Assembly (NCBI GenBank): GCA_040222185.1
Contig: JAVKDP010000058.1
Coordinates: forward strand, 1 to 42,351
Length of the DNA stretch: 42,351 nt
Reading direction: 5' to 3'
Source of the DNA: JAVKDP01 sp040222185
GTDB taxonomy: Bacteria > Bacteroidota > Rhodothermia > Balneolales > Balneolaceae
Position 1 is the first letter of the stretch. Every line of letters starts with the position of its first letter. The notes below the pieces were generated by a model. That model worked only from the letters and a program-made list of their open reading frames with translations. It ran no database searches and was not told where the DNA came from. Positions 8,109 to 16,981 of this stretch are shown here, piece after piece. The position numbers and the translations under genes were made by a program.

Positions 8109-10058
8109 ATGTCAGACGATTTTATTTCTATCACCCTTCCTGATGGGTCATCCCGAGAGTACAAAAGGGGAATTTCAGGTGTGCAAATTGCAGAATCTAT
8201 ATCATCAGGACTAGCCAGGGCGGCTTTAAGTATCACTGTAAATGGAGAAATCTGGGATTTATCCAGACCAATAAATGATGACGCAAAAATCGCCATAAAC
8301 ACCTGGGACACAGAGGATGGGCAATATACGTTCTGGCATTCTTCTGCGCATTTACTCGCAGAAACTGTTCAGGAATTATACCCTCAAGCTAAGTTTGGAA
8401 TTGGCCCTCCTATCGAGAATGGCTTTTACTATGATATTGATTTTGGAGAAACTCAAATTACGCAAGAGGATCTCTCAAAAATTGAAAAGAAGTTCCTCGA
8501 AGTAGCACGTAAGAAGTCTGAGTTCATTCGAAAAGATGTTTCAAAAGCAGAAGCTATTGAACATTACAAAGGTGTTGGCAATGAATACAAAGTAGACCTT
8601 ATTGAAGGACTTGAAGACGGGGATATCACTTTTTATACACAAGGTGCTTTTACAGATTTATGCCGTGGACCTCATATTCCAAATACCGGCATTGTAAAAG
8701 CTATAAAACTAACCAACCTGGCTGGTGCATACTGGCGGGGTGATGTTAACAGCAAACAGCTTACCCGAATTTATGGCGTAACTTTCCCAAAGCAGAAAAT
8801 GCTGGAAGAATATCTTCATCTTGTTGAAGAAGCCAAGAAAAGAGATCATAGAAAGCTAGGTAAAGAACTCGGGCTTTTTATGTTCGACAAGATGGTTGGG
8901 CAAGGCTTGCCTGTATGGAAACCTAACGGAACCACTCTCCGAAGAACATTAGAAACATTTTTGACTGGAGAGCTTTTAAAAAGAGGTTATAAAGAAGTTA
9001 TTACTCCTCACATTGGTAATATTGAATTATATAAAACCTCTGGCCATTATCCCTATTATTCTGATTCTCAGTTCGCTCCTATTGAGGTTGAAGATGAGAT
9101 GTATATGCTTAAGCCAATGAACTGCCCTCATCACCATAGAATTTATTCTTCGGAAATGAGATCTTACAGAGATTTACCGCTTCGCCTGGCTGAGTTTGGA
9201 TCTGTATACCGGTATGAACAATCTGGTGAATTAAGCGGACTCTCACGGGTTCGTGGCTTTACCCAGGATGATGCTCACATATACTGCACAGAAGACCAAC
9301 TTAAAGCTGAACTTGAGAACGCCATTGAACTTACCCAGTTAGTATTTAAGACTTTTGGTATGCCTGTAAAAACCAGGCTCTCATTCAGAGATCCTGAGAA
9401 CAAAGAAAAGTATGCAGGCTCAGATGAAATGTGGGATTTAGCTGAGGCAAATATCCTTGATGTAGCCAAAAATATGGAACTAGATTACTTTATCGGTGTT
9501 GGAGAAGCAGCATTTTATGGGCCAAAATTCGACTTTATCGTAAGAGATGCTCTTGGCAGAAAATGGCAACTGGGTACTGTCCAGGTTGATTATGTGATGC
9601 CTGAACGGTTTGATCTGAACTACACCGGTTCCGATAATGAGAAACACAGGCCGGTAATTATTCACAGAGCCCCTTTTGGATCCATGGAACGCTTTACCAG
9701 TATCCTGATTGAACATTTTGCCGGAAACTTCCCTGTCTGGCTATCTCCGGAACAGGTTCGAATACTTCCAATTTCTGATGATCAAAATGTATATGCAGAA
9801 GAATGTGCCACTGCTCTCCGTGAACATGGCGTAAGAGTTGAAGTTGATTCCAGAAGCGAGCAGATTGGTGGAAAAATCCGGGATGCTGAAACAAGCAAAA
9901 CTCCATACATGTTGATCATTGGAGCAAAAGAACTTGAGGCTAAAACAGTCTCTGTAAGAAGACATAAAAAAGGAGATATTGGAACTTTCGATTTTTCTGA
10001 TTTTCTTACTAAACTTAACGAAGAGATAAAGAATAAAACTTTACCTGAAGAAGACTAA
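8109..10058 (+). CDS. thrS: Threonyl-tRNA synthetase
   Basis: This 649-residue enzyme charges tRNA-Thr. The domain order is canonical. An N-terminal TGS domain (about 1-62) precedes the editing domain with HSSAH and TDLCRGPH. The class II catalytic core has MNCPHHHRIY (zinc Cys), the motif 2 region SVYRYEQSGELSGLSRVRGF, DDAHIYC (zinc His), and IHRAPFGSMERF (motif 3). The C-terminal anticodon-binding domain follows from about 540. No Shine-Dalgarno is visible before the ATG, and no T-box was recognised in the 159-base upstream gap. It is the first gene of the thrS-infC-rpmI-rplT group. Confidence 0.98.
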   Translation: MSDDFISITLPDGSSREYKRGISGVQIAESISSGLARAALSITVNGEIWDLSRPINDDAKIAINTWDTEDGQYTFWHSSAHLLAETVQELYPQAKFGIGPPIENGFYYDIDFGETQITQEDLSKIEKKFLEVARKKSEFIRKDVSKAEAIEHYKGVGNEYKVDLIEGLEDGDITFYTQGAFTDLCRGPHIPNTGIVKAIKLTNLAGAYWRGDVNSKQLTRIYGVTFPKQKMLEEYLHLVEEAKKRDHRKLGKELGLFMFDKMVGQGLPVWKPNGTTLRRTLETFLTGELLKRGYKEVITPHIGNIELYKTSGHYPYYSDSQFAPIEVEDEMYMLKPMNCPHHHRIYSSEMRSYRDLPLRLAEFGSVYRYEQSGELSGLSRVRGFTQDDAHIYCTEDQLKAELENAIELTQLVFKTFGMPVKTRLSFRDPENKEKYAGSDEMWDLAEANILDVAKNMELDYFIGVGEAAFYGPKFDFIVRDALGRKWQLGTVQVDYVMPERFDLNYTGSDNEKHRPVIIHRAPFGSMERFTSILIEHFAGNFPVWLSPEQVRILPISDDQNVYAEECATALREHGVRVEVDSRSEQIGGKIRDAETSKTPYMLIIGAKELEAKTVSVRRHKKGDIGTFDFSDFLTKLNEEIKNKTLPEED

Positions 10059-10078
10059 CAAAACAACGAGGATTAACT

Positions 10079-10615
10079 ATCGCAAAACGTAATTTTCGAG
10101 GCCCTGTCAAAGAAGACAGACCACGATTAAATGAAGAAATAAGAGCTGCACAAGTACGGGTTATTAAACCCGATAATGGACATGAAATAACAACATCAGA
10201 GCGCGCGCTTCAGATCGCTGAGTCGTATAACCTGGATCTTGTAGAAATTGCACCTGATGGAGTACCCCCTGTAGTCAAGATTATTGACTATGGAAAGTAC
10301 CTGTATGAAAAGAAGAAGAAAGAAAAAGAAGCGCGAAAAAAACAACATACGATCACGGTAAAAGAACTCCGGTTTAGACCAAATACTGATGATCATGATT
10401 TGGAATTTAAAACAAGACACGCCCGTGAGTTCCTTGAAGGCGGTGATAAAGTGAAGGCAACAGTTCAATTTAGGGGCCGGGATATGCTTTATACTGAGAA
10501 GGGAGAGCTCCTTCTTCTAAGACTTGCAAAGAGCCTTGAAGACATCTCTAAAATTGAAAGCAAGCCTAATCTTGAAGGCCGTCGAATGATTATGATTTTA
10601 ACTCCTTTAAAATAA
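10079..10615 (+). CDS. infC: Translation initiation factor IF-3 with an ATC start codon
   Basis: This gives 178 residues. It has the IF-3 N domain (RLNEEIRAAQVRVI, then LDLVEIAPDGVPPVVKIIDYGKYLYE), a lysine-rich linker, and the C domain (KELRFRPNTDDHD, FLEGGDKVKATVQFRGRDM). There is no ATG, GTG or TTG between the in-frame TGA at 10046 and the conserved N terminus. The codon before AKRNFRG is ATC at 10079, with GAGG at 10068-10071 placed 7 bases upstream. Rare AUU/AUC/AUA starts are a known feature of infC, letting IF-3 repress its own translation. An annotation starting at the first ATG would lose most of the protein. The gap to thrS is 20 bases. Confidence 0.95.
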   Translation: MAKRNFRGPVKEDRPRLNEEIRAAQVRVIKPDNGHEITTSERALQIAESYNLDLVEIAPDGVPPVVKIIDYGKYLYEKKKKEKEARKKQHTITVKELRFRPNTDDHDLEFKTRHAREFLEGGDKVKATVQFRGRDMLYTEKGELLLLRLAKSLEDISKIESKPNLEGRRMIMILTPLK

Positions 10616-10691
10616 TCATTAGCGTTGCTTAGGCATTGATTTATCCGTATTATTGCAGTCTTTAATTTTTCACAAAGCAAGTGGATTCTAA

Positions 10692-10892
10692 ATGCCAAAA
10701 ATGAAAAGTAATAGTGGTGCTAAAAAGCGGTTTAAGGTTACCGGTTCCGGTAAAATTAAACGTAAAAAAGCTTTTAAGCGTCATATTCTTACTAAAAAAA
10801 GCAGCAAAACTAAACGACAGTTGGGGGAAAGTACTCTAGTAGCCGATGCTGATATGGCGAGAGTAAAACAACTTATACCTCACAAACTTTAA
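10692..10892 (+). CDS. rpmI: 50S ribosomal protein L35
   Basis: This 66-residue, strongly basic protein begins MPKMKSNSGAKKRFKVTGSG and has the L35 signature KRHILTKKSSKTKRQL. It sits between infC and rplT as in most bacteria. The 76-base gap after infC contains TTGCTT (10625-10630) and AAGCAA (10675-10680, next to the ribosome binding site), which could pair. L20-mediated control of this operon is known elsewhere, but I cannot show it here. Confidence 0.97.
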   Translation: MPKMKSNSGAKKRFKVTGSGKIKRKKAFKRHILTKKSSKTKRQLGESTLVADADMARVKQLIPHKL

Positions 10893-10911
10893 TTTTTTAA
10901 TCTAAGACAAA

Positions 10912-11259
10912 ATGCCACGTTCACTAAATTTAGTGGCTTCCCGTCGCCGTCGCAAAAAGATCCTTGATCAAGCGAAAGGTTACTGGGGCAAGCGAAAAAA
11001 TGTTTATACGATTGCAAAAAATGCGGTAGAAAAAGGTTTACAATACCAATACAGAGACCGTAAAAATCGCAAGCGTGTATTCCGTAGATTATGGATTGTT
11101 AGAATAAATGCGGCAGCCCGCCTTAACGGAACAACCTATTCAAGGCTTATTAATGCAATGAGCACAAAGAATATGGAAATCAACCGTAAGGTACTCGCCG
11201 AACTAGCAGTTTCAGATCCGCAAACGTTTGCTGCCATTGTAAAGGAAGCCCACGCTTAA
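10912..11259 (+). CDS. rplT: 50S ribosomal protein L20
   Basis: This 115-residue basic protein binds 23S rRNA early in large-subunit assembly. It shows the conserved N-terminal VASRRRRKKILDQAKGYWGKRK and RRLWIVRINAAARLNGTTYS segments. It starts 19 bases after rpmI and is followed by a strong terminator, so it ends the thrS operon. L20 is a known autoregulator of the infC/rpmI/rplT transcript in other bacteria. Confidence 0.98.
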   Translation: MPRSLNLVASRRRRKKILDQAKGYWGKRKNVYTIAKNAVEKGLQYQYRDRKNRKRVFRRLWIVRINAAARLNGTTYSRLINAMSTKNMEINRKVLAELAVSDPQTFAAIVKEAHA

Positions 11260-11279
11260 TAGCGAATTGCTTATGTTAT

Positions 11280-11320
11280 AAAACCGGTAAATCTTCAATA
11301 TGTAAGGTTTATCGGTTTTT
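11280..11320 (+). terminator. Rho-independent terminator after rplT
   Basis: AAAACCGGTAAA (11280-11291) pairs with TTTATCGGTTTT (11308-11319), with one G-T pair, around a 16-base loop. A T-run follows to 11322. It separates the thrS-rplT operon from pheS. Confidence 0.85.
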
Positions 11321-11334
11321 TTATTTTATGAACT

Positions 11335-11342
11335 TAATTTTG
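11335..11342 (+). promoter_or_regulatory. FCB-type -7 promoter box for pheS
   Basis: TAATTTTG matches TAnnTTTG and lies 22 bases before the pheS ATG, directly after the rplT terminator. This would give a leader of about 15 bases. No clear -33 TTG is seen, so confidence is moderate. Confidence 0.4.
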
Positions 11343-11364
11343 ATGTCAACCGACAACACAATAC

Positions 11365-12372
11365 ATGCTTGACCAACTAAAAGCTCTATCAACAGAAATC
11401 GAAGGGTATACTATTACGAATCAAGAACAACTTGAAGCGTACCGACTAGAGTTCCTTTCCCGAAATGGCCGAATTCAATCCATGTTTAAAAATCTGGGTT
11501 CAATTCCTAAGGAAGAACGAGGCCCTGTCGGAAAAGGAATGAACGAAGTAAAGCAACTAGCTCAGCGAGTGTTTGATGAAGCAAAAACAACTCTTGAAAG
11601 CTCTGTACAAGATTTAATAAGTGCTACCGATGATTTGACACTTACTGCACCTGTTACTCAAACAGGCTCTCTCCACCCTCTCACTCAAACCCTTGAGGAA
11701 ATGAAAAGCATTTTCTATCGATTAGGGTTTACCATTTCAGATGGACCTGAAGTAGAAGATGACTTTCATAACTTTACAGCACTCAATTTCCCGCCAAATC
11801 ATCCGGCAAGAGATGAACAGGATACTTTTTTTGTAAGAAAAAGCGATGATCCTAAAATACAGGACCTGGTACTCCGAACACACACTTCTCCGGTTCAAAT
11901 TCGGTTAATGGAAAATACGAAACCTCCGATTCGCTCGATTATGCCCGGACGTGTGTATCGTAATGAGGCAGTATCACCAAAATCATACTTCCTGTTCCAC
12001 CAGGTGGAAGCCCTCTATGTTGATGAAAATGTAAGCGTAGCTGATCTAAAAGAAACGCTTATCACCTTTGTAAAGCTCATGTACGGAAGTAATGTGAAAT
12101 ACAGGTTACGCCCGGGTTTCTTCCCTTTTACTGAACCAAGTTTAGAAATGGATATCTGGTGGGGTTCTGAAAAGGATGGAAAGTGGTTAGAGATACTCGG
12201 ATCAGGCATGGTAGATCCAAATGTTTTTATTTCGGCAGGTGTAGACCCAGAAAAATATACAGGATTTGCCTGGGGAATGGGTGTGGAACGCATTGCCATT
12301 CTAAAACATGGAATTGATGACATACGAACTTTCTATGAAAACGATATTCGTTTCCTGGAGCAGTTTAATTAA
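11365..12372 (+). CDS. pheS: Phenylalanyl-tRNA synthetase alpha subunit
   Basis: This 335-residue protein has an N-terminal coiled coil (about 1-90) that contacts tRNA, then the class II catalytic domain. Recognisable segments are HPLTQTLEEMKSIFYRLGF, the motif 2 region PGRVYRNEAVSPKSYFLFHQ, LEILGSGMVDPNVF, and the motif 3 region GMGVERIAILKHGIDDIR. It forms an alpha2-beta2 enzyme with PheT, encoded 19 bases downstream. Confidence 0.98.
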   Translation: MLDQLKALSTEIEGYTITNQEQLEAYRLEFLSRNGRIQSMFKNLGSIPKEERGPVGKGMNEVKQLAQRVFDEAKTTLESSVQDLISATDDLTLTAPVTQTGSLHPLTQTLEEMKSIFYRLGFTISDGPEVEDDFHNFTALNFPPNHPARDEQDTFFVRKSDDPKIQDLVLRTHTSPVQIRLMENTKPPIRSIMPGRVYRNEAVSPKSYFLFHQVEALYVDENVSVADLKETLITFVKLMYGSNVKYRLRPGFFPFTEPSLEMDIWWGSEKDGKWLEILGSGMVDPNVFISAGVDPEKYTGFAWGMGVERIAILKHGIDDIRTFYENDIRFLEQFN

Positions 12373-12391
12373 TATAGCTTAGAATTTATCA

Positions 12392-14797
12392 ATGAAATTA
12401 TCTTATAACTGGCTCAAAGAATTTATTGACCTCCCCCTTTCTCCTACCGAAACTGCAGACAAGCTCACTTTGATTGGCCTTGAGGAAGAAGAAAGCTTTG
12501 AATATGGCGATGCTCTTGATGGAGTAATTGTAGGTGAAGTATTAGATGTTAGCCAGCACCCAAATGCTGACCGTCTAAAAGTTTGCCAGGTTAACCTTGG
12601 TGATGAGACCGTTCAAATTGTATGTGGAGCTGATAATGTTGCCCAGGGACAAAAAGTAGCCGTTGCTACTGTAGGTTCTACTCTCCCTATTAAACTGGAC
12701 AACGGAAGTTTCCTTAAGCTCAAAAAAGCAAAACTTCGTGGAGAAGAATCTAACGGAATGATTTGTGCTGAAGATGAACTTGGAATTGGAACCGATCATG
12801 ATGGAATACTTGTACTCAACAGTGAACTGGTTCCCGGCACGCCAATCAACGAAGTACTGGATATCTATACTGATAACATTATTGATATTGCTATTACTCC
12901 AAACCGACCAGACGCAACCTGCCATTTAGGAGCAGCCCGAGACCTGGCCGCAGCCTTAAATCTTGATTTAAAAAAACCGGAAATTCCTACTTCCAAATCG
13001 GTAACCAGTTCAAAAGACATATCAATTGAAATTGAAAGCCCTGAGAAATGCCACCGGTATGTTGGTAAGATGGTCAAGAATGTAACCATCCAGGAGTCTC
13101 CCTCATGGCTTAAGAACAAGTTACTTGCACTCGGTCTTCGTCCTGTTAACAACATTGTTGATGTTACTAATTATGTAATGTATGAGTTAGGGCAACCTCT
13201 TCATGCATTCGATTATGATGTTATAAATGGTCACAAAATTGTGATTAAAGACTTCGATAAAGAGATTGAGTTTGAGACGCTGGATCATACAAAAAGGAAA
13301 TGTGCCCCTGGTACCCTGTTCATTTGTGATGGTGACGGCCCTGTAGCAATAGCTGGTGTTATGGGCGGTTTACATTCTGAGGTGAGTGATTCTACAACTA
13401 ACATCCTGATTGAAAGTGCCTACTTTGATCCAGGAGCTATTCGGAAGACTGCTAAAGCACAAACTCTTCAAACTGATGCTTCTTATCGTTTTGAAAGAGG
13501 AATAGATCCAAATTTACAAGCAATAGCTGCTGAACGTGCGGCTGCTCTTATTGCAGAAGTTGGTAACGGAGTACTCTCTGATGAGATCATTGATATTCAT
13601 CCTGTTAAAACAGACCCAATTGAACTTACTCTTAGAAAAAGCTATTTAAACAGGCTTCTTGGTACAGATTTAGAAATCGATGAAGCGATTTCTATTGTAG
13701 ATGGACTTGAATTAGAAGTTATTTCGAAGAATACTGATGAGGTGACTTTCAGCATCCCTACATTCAGACCCGATCTTACCCGAGAAGTAGACCTGATAGA
13801 AGAAGTAGGCCGATTATTCGACTACAATAACATTGAATCACCGGATAATGGAATATTTGTGTCTTCTGAACCTTTTTCTGACTGGGAGATTTTGGTATCC
13901 AAAATCAAAGCTGCCTCAGTAGAGTTGGGCTTCAAAGAGATTTATACAAATTCACTGATTTCCGAAAAAGAAGCTGCACAGTTTGGTTCTCTTGATACCA
14001 TGGTAGGTACTTTAAATCCGCTAACAAAGGATATGAGTACTTTGCGCCCGTCTTTACTTCATGGCTTCTTAAAAGCTGCAGCATATAATGTAAACCGTAA
14101 GGCTACTACTCTCCAGTTTTTTGAAATCGGTAATGTGTTTGAGCAAAGTGAAACGTACACTTATCATGAAGGGATCAAGGAGCAAACACATATCCTTCTT
14201 GGATTGGCGGGATTTAAATCAGTTGAGCATTGGGCAAGTAAACCTGTTGAGTTCTCCCCTTTTGACCTAAAGTCTTTGATTGATGGCTTCTTTAAAAAGG
14301 CTGGTTTGAATGCCGAGCTTACAACGACTGTCGAAAAAGATGATTTAGTATACTCTTACAAAGATATTGTAATAGGTTCGCTCAAGATTGTTTCTAAAGA
14401 GTTAAAATCAAAATATGACCTTACTGCTAATGCATATGTAGCTGAGTTATCTGTAAATGCACTTCAGGAAGTTCTTAAAAAGCAGCCTGAGCAATCTTAT
14501 ACTCCCGTACCCAAGTTCCCTGTTTTCGAATTCGATTTTGCTGTTTTAGTTGATGGTTCCATCCAGGCGGGCGACCTTATCAAAGCCATCAAAGCAAAGG
14601 CCGGAAAGTCTTTGCAAAACATTGAAATTTTTGATGTTTTCGAAGGAGAATCAATTGGTTCAGGAAATAAGAGCATAGCCTTCAGACTAAATTTCCTTGA
14701 TTCTAACAAGACCTTGAATATCAAAGAAGTAGAACCTATTATTAACCGAGTTATAAAATCACTGGAGAAGCAGTTCTCCGCTAAACTCAGAGGTTAA
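12392..14797 (+). CDS. pheT: Phenylalanyl-tRNA synthetase beta subunit
   Basis: This 801-residue protein has the normal bacterial domain set. An EMAP-like tRNA-binding fold (about 40-150, VLDVSQHPNADRLKVCQVN) comes first. The B3/B4 editing domain follows (VNNIVDVTNYVMYELGQPLH, later KTAKAQTLQTDASYRFERG), then B5, the catalytic-like core (DLTREVDLIEEVGRL), and the C-terminal FDX-ACB domain (about 705-801, PKFPVFEFDFAVLVD). Together with PheS it charges tRNA-Phe and edits mischarged Tyr. Confidence 0.98.
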   Translation: MKLSYNWLKEFIDLPLSPTETADKLTLIGLEEEESFEYGDALDGVIVGEVLDVSQHPNADRLKVCQVNLGDETVQIVCGADNVAQGQKVAVATVGSTLPIKLDNGSFLKLKKAKLRGEESNGMICAEDELGIGTDHDGILVLNSELVPGTPINEVLDIYTDNIIDIAITPNRPDATCHLGAARDLAAALNLDLKKPEIPTSKSVTSSKDISIEIESPEKCHRYVGKMVKNVTIQESPSWLKNKLLALGLRPVNNIVDVTNYVMYELGQPLHAFDYDVINGHKIVIKDFDKEIEFETLDHTKRKCAPGTLFICDGDGPVAIAGVMGGLHSEVSDSTTNILIESAYFDPGAIRKTAKAQTLQTDASYRFERGIDPNLQAIAAERAAALIAEVGNGVLSDEIIDIHPVKTDPIELTLRKSYLNRLLGTDLEIDEAISIVDGLELEVISKNTDEVTFSIPTFRPDLTREVDLIEEVGRLFDYNNIESPDNGIFVSSEPFSDWEILVSKIKAASVELGFKEIYTNSLISEKEAAQFGSLDTMVGTLNPLTKDMSTLRPSLLHGFLKAAAYNVNRKATTLQFFEIGNVFEQSETYTYHEGIKEQTHILLGLAGFKSVEHWASKPVEFSPFDLKSLIDGFFKKAGLNAELTTTVEKDDLVYSYKDIVIGSLKIVSKELKSKYDLTANAYVAELSVNALQEVLKKQPEQSYTPVPKFPVFEFDFAVLVDGSIQAGDLIKAIKAKAGKSLQNIEIFDVFEGESIGSGNKSIAFRLNFLDSNKTLNIKEVEPIINRVIKSLEKQFSAKLRG

Positions 14798-14807
14798 GGT
14801 TTACAGT

Positions 14808-15062
14808 ATGGATCATGCATCACAAAATATAGATCGGTTTAAGGAACTTCTTGGTGAAATTAGTGATCAGGTGCTTGTGTTAAAGCAAGAAGTAAAAGAC
14901 TTAAAGCGGGAAAATTCGAAACTTGTAACAAAGATTGAGGATTTAAGAGGTAAACAGACTGACATTTTTTCGGCGATCGGAGAATCAGAGCGACTTGCAC
15001 TTCGCCAGCATGTACAGGGCATGCTTGTAAAAATTGATAATCATCTAAACAATCAGGCATGA
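14808..15062 (+). CDS. Small coiled-coil protein upstream of zapA (ZapB-like, hypothetical)
   Basis: This 84-residue protein has one long heptad region at about 10-50 (FKELLGEISDQVLVLKQEV continuing to DLKRENSKLVTKIEDL) and a shorter C-terminal helix. It lies between pheT and zapA, 10 bases after the former. Its TGA overlaps the zapA ATG at 15059-15062, so the two are translationally coupled. Small coiled-coil genes next to zapA are common in this group and a role at the division ring is plausible. I cannot assign it to ZapB with certainty by sequence. Confidence 0.7.
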   Translation: MDHASQNIDRFKELLGEISDQVLVLKQEVKDLKRENSKLVTKIEDLRGKQTDIFSAIGESERLALRQHVQGMLVKIDNHLNNQA

Positions 15063-15352
15063 GGTCAATAAAAGTCACTATTCTAGGGAAACAATACCCT
15101 TTAAAGGTTGAAGACCATGAAGAAGAAACGATGGTCAACATCTGCAAATTTGTAGATGAACGTTTTCAGAATTACAGAACTCAACTTGTAAAACAGCCTG
15201 AGTCAACTGTTATGGTGTTAGCCGCGCTCAGTATTGCTGAAGAATTATTTGAAGCAAGGCAAAACTCATCCGATCTTTTAAAGAATGAAGATGTTATGAT
15301 GGAGAGAGTAAATTCCAGTCTTGAACGACTTATTGAAGAAATAAAGGAATAA
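15059..15352 (+). CDS. zapA: Cell division protein ZapA
   Basis: This 97-residue protein has the ZapA N-terminal fold (SIKVTILGKQYPLKVEDHEE, then NICKFVDERFQNYR) and a C-terminal helix that would form the tetramer coiled coil. ZapA binds and bundles FtsZ filaments at midcell. It overlaps the upstream coiled-coil gene by 4 bases. In many Bacteroidota an rny (RNase Y) gene follows zapA; here a YmdB-type gene follows instead. Confidence 0.9.
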   Translation: MRSIKVTILGKQYPLKVEDHEEETMVNICKFVDERFQNYRTQLVKQPESTVMVLAALSIAEELFEARQNSSDLLKNEDVMMERVNSSLERLIEEIKE

Positions 15353-15405
15353 CTCCTTCCCGCGTTTTATTCATCAATTGATTAACAACTAAAACAGAGT
15401 TTATT

Positions 15406-16218
15406 TTGGCTGAAACAATCAGCGTTTTTTTTGTGGGCGACGTAGTTGGCTCCCCTGGTATTGATCTTGTAAGAACAGTACTTCCAAGCTTGATTAAAAA
15501 GCATAAAGCTGACTTTGTAATCATAAATGGTGAAAACTCTCATGAGGGTCACGGAATTAATGAAGAAATTATAAAAAGCTTTCATTCTGCTGGGGCTCAT
15601 GTAGTTACCGGTGGTGATCATTCATTTGATAAATGGAAAGTATTCAATTACATGAGAGAGGATAAAAGAATCCTCCGCCCTCTCAATTATCCCAGAGGAA
15701 ATGCAGGTTCAGGGTTTGGCGTCTATCAAATACCTAACACCAAACATAAAATCGGAGTTCTGAATCTACAGGGTAGAACGTTCATGAAACCCATTGATGA
15801 TCCGTTTTCTGCTGCTGATTGGGCACTTGCTAAAATCAGGGAAGAAACCAATATCATCTTTGTGGATATGCATGCTGAAGCAACAGCTGAAAAGGTATCT
15901 ATGGGATGGCACATCGATGGCCGTGCTTCTGTGATGGTAGGAACTCACACACATATCCCTACTGGTGATGCTCGTATTTTCCCAAAAGGTTTAGGTTATT
16001 TAACTGACGCTGGCATGACAGGTTCATTCAATTCATCTTTAGGAATGGATAAGAAAGTAGCCATTAAAAGATTCGTAACTGGAGTACATCAAAAATATCA
16101 GCCTGCAACTGGCGATAACCACCTGTGTGGTGTACTTGCCAGGATTGATACAGAAACCGGAAAATGTGTTCATATCGAGCCCGTTATTTACCCTTCTTTT
16201 AATTCATCAACAGAGTAA
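15406..16218 (+). CDS. YmdB-family (TIGR00282-like) metallophosphoesterase, TTG start
   Basis: This 270-residue protein fits the YmdB family length. Its motifs are FVGDVVGSPG (first metal Asp), NGENSHEGHG and a C-terminal MVGTHTHIPTGD with LTDAGMTG. B. subtilis YmdB has been reported to hydrolyse 2',3'-cyclic AMP and to affect biofilm and motility. The usual GNHxWD motif reads GGDHSFD here, so the Asn metal ligand is Asp, an odd change. The start is TTG at 15406 giving MAETISVFFVGD. No ATG precedes the conserved N terminus. It lies 53 bases after zapA and 1 base before the ABC ATPase gene. Confidence 0.88.
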   Translation: MAETISVFFVGDVVGSPGIDLVRTVLPSLIKKHKADFVIINGENSHEGHGINEEIIKSFHSAGAHVVTGGDHSFDKWKVFNYMREDKRILRPLNYPRGNAGSGFGVYQIPNTKHKIGVLNLQGRTFMKPIDDPFSAADWALAKIREETNIIFVDMHAEATAEKVSMGWHIDGRASVMVGTHTHIPTGDARIFPKGLGYLTDAGMTGSFNSSLGMDKKVAIKRFVTGVHQKYQPATGDNHLCGVLARIDTETGKCVHIEPVIYPSFNSSTE

Positions 16219-16219
16219 A

Positions 16220-16912
16220 ATGAGTGAAACTGAGTATGTATTAAGAGCCCAGGCGGTTAGTAAGAGTTATAAAAGTGAACAAGGTGAAGCCAACCTTGAA
16301 GTACTTAAAAATGCAACCGTATCTATTGAAAAAGGAAGTATTACATCAATAGTAGGCTCAAGTGGTAGCGGAAAAAGTACCCTTTTGCATATCCTTGGAG
16401 GATTAGATCGTCCCGACTCAGGAACTGTTTTCTGGGGAACTAAAAACCTCTCGTCAATGAATTCTGATGATCTCGCAGAGTTTAGAAATACTAACATCGG
16501 GTTTGTATTTCAGTTTCATCATCTCCTGCCTGAGTTTACTGCATTAGAAAATGTTTGTATGCCAGCACTTATTGCTGGTGTATCACTTGAGAAATCTTCA
16601 CAACATGCTCTCGAACTTCTAGAAAGGTTTGGAGTTGCAGATCGTAAATATCACAGGCCAACACAACTCTCAGGTGGCGAACAACAGCGTGTTTCTATGG
16701 CCAGGGCTTTGATGAATAATCCAGGTATTATTTTAGCTGATGAGCCTACGGGTAACCTTGATGATAAGAACACTGAAATTATTCTGGATATGCTTTTTGA
16801 GCTTCGAGATAAAGATAATGTATCCGTTTTACTTATTACCCATGAGGAAGAAATAGCAAAGCGATCTGATGTAATTCTCGAAATTAAAAACGGAGAATTG
16901 TCTCCACTTTAA
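16220..16912 (+). CDS. ABC transporter ATP-binding protein, LolD/MacB type
   Basis: This 230-residue ATPase has Walker A GSSGSGKST, the Q-loop in FVFQFHHLLPEFTALENV, signature LSGGEQQRV, Walker B IILADEPTGNLD, and the switch His in LLITHE. The pattern LPEFTALENV and the family length match LolD, which powers release of lipoproteins from the inner membrane. No LolC/LolE permease gene is adjacent, so the partner must lie elsewhere and a MacB-like role is not excluded. I start at 16220 (MSETEYVLRAQ), 1 base after the previous stop. An earlier in-frame start would overlap that gene by about 90 bases. Confidence 0.88.
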   Translation: MSETEYVLRAQAVSKSYKSEQGEANLEVLKNATVSIEKGSITSIVGSSGSGKSTLLHILGGLDRPDSGTVFWGTKNLSSMNSDDLAEFRNTNIGFVFQFHHLLPEFTALENVCMPALIAGVSLEKSSQHALELLERFGVADRKYHRPTQLSGGEQQRVSMARALMNNPGIILADEPTGNLDDKNTEIILDMLFELRDKDNVSVLLITHEEEIAKRSDVILEIKNGELSPL

Positions 16913-16914
16913 GT

Positions 16915-16945
16915 TTTGCTATAAGCTAAAACACCCGTATTTTTG
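16915..16945 (+). promoter_or_regulatory. FCB-type promoter for the TPR gene
   Basis: TTTG at 16915-16918 and TATTTTTG at 16938-16945 match the Bacteroidota -33 (TTTG) and -7 (TAnnTTTG) elements with a 19-base spacer. A start near 16951 gives a leader of about 30 bases before the ATG at 16982. Confidence 0.55.
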
Positions 16946-16981
16946 GGGTCTGAAAATTTTATTGATAACGTCACATTAACC

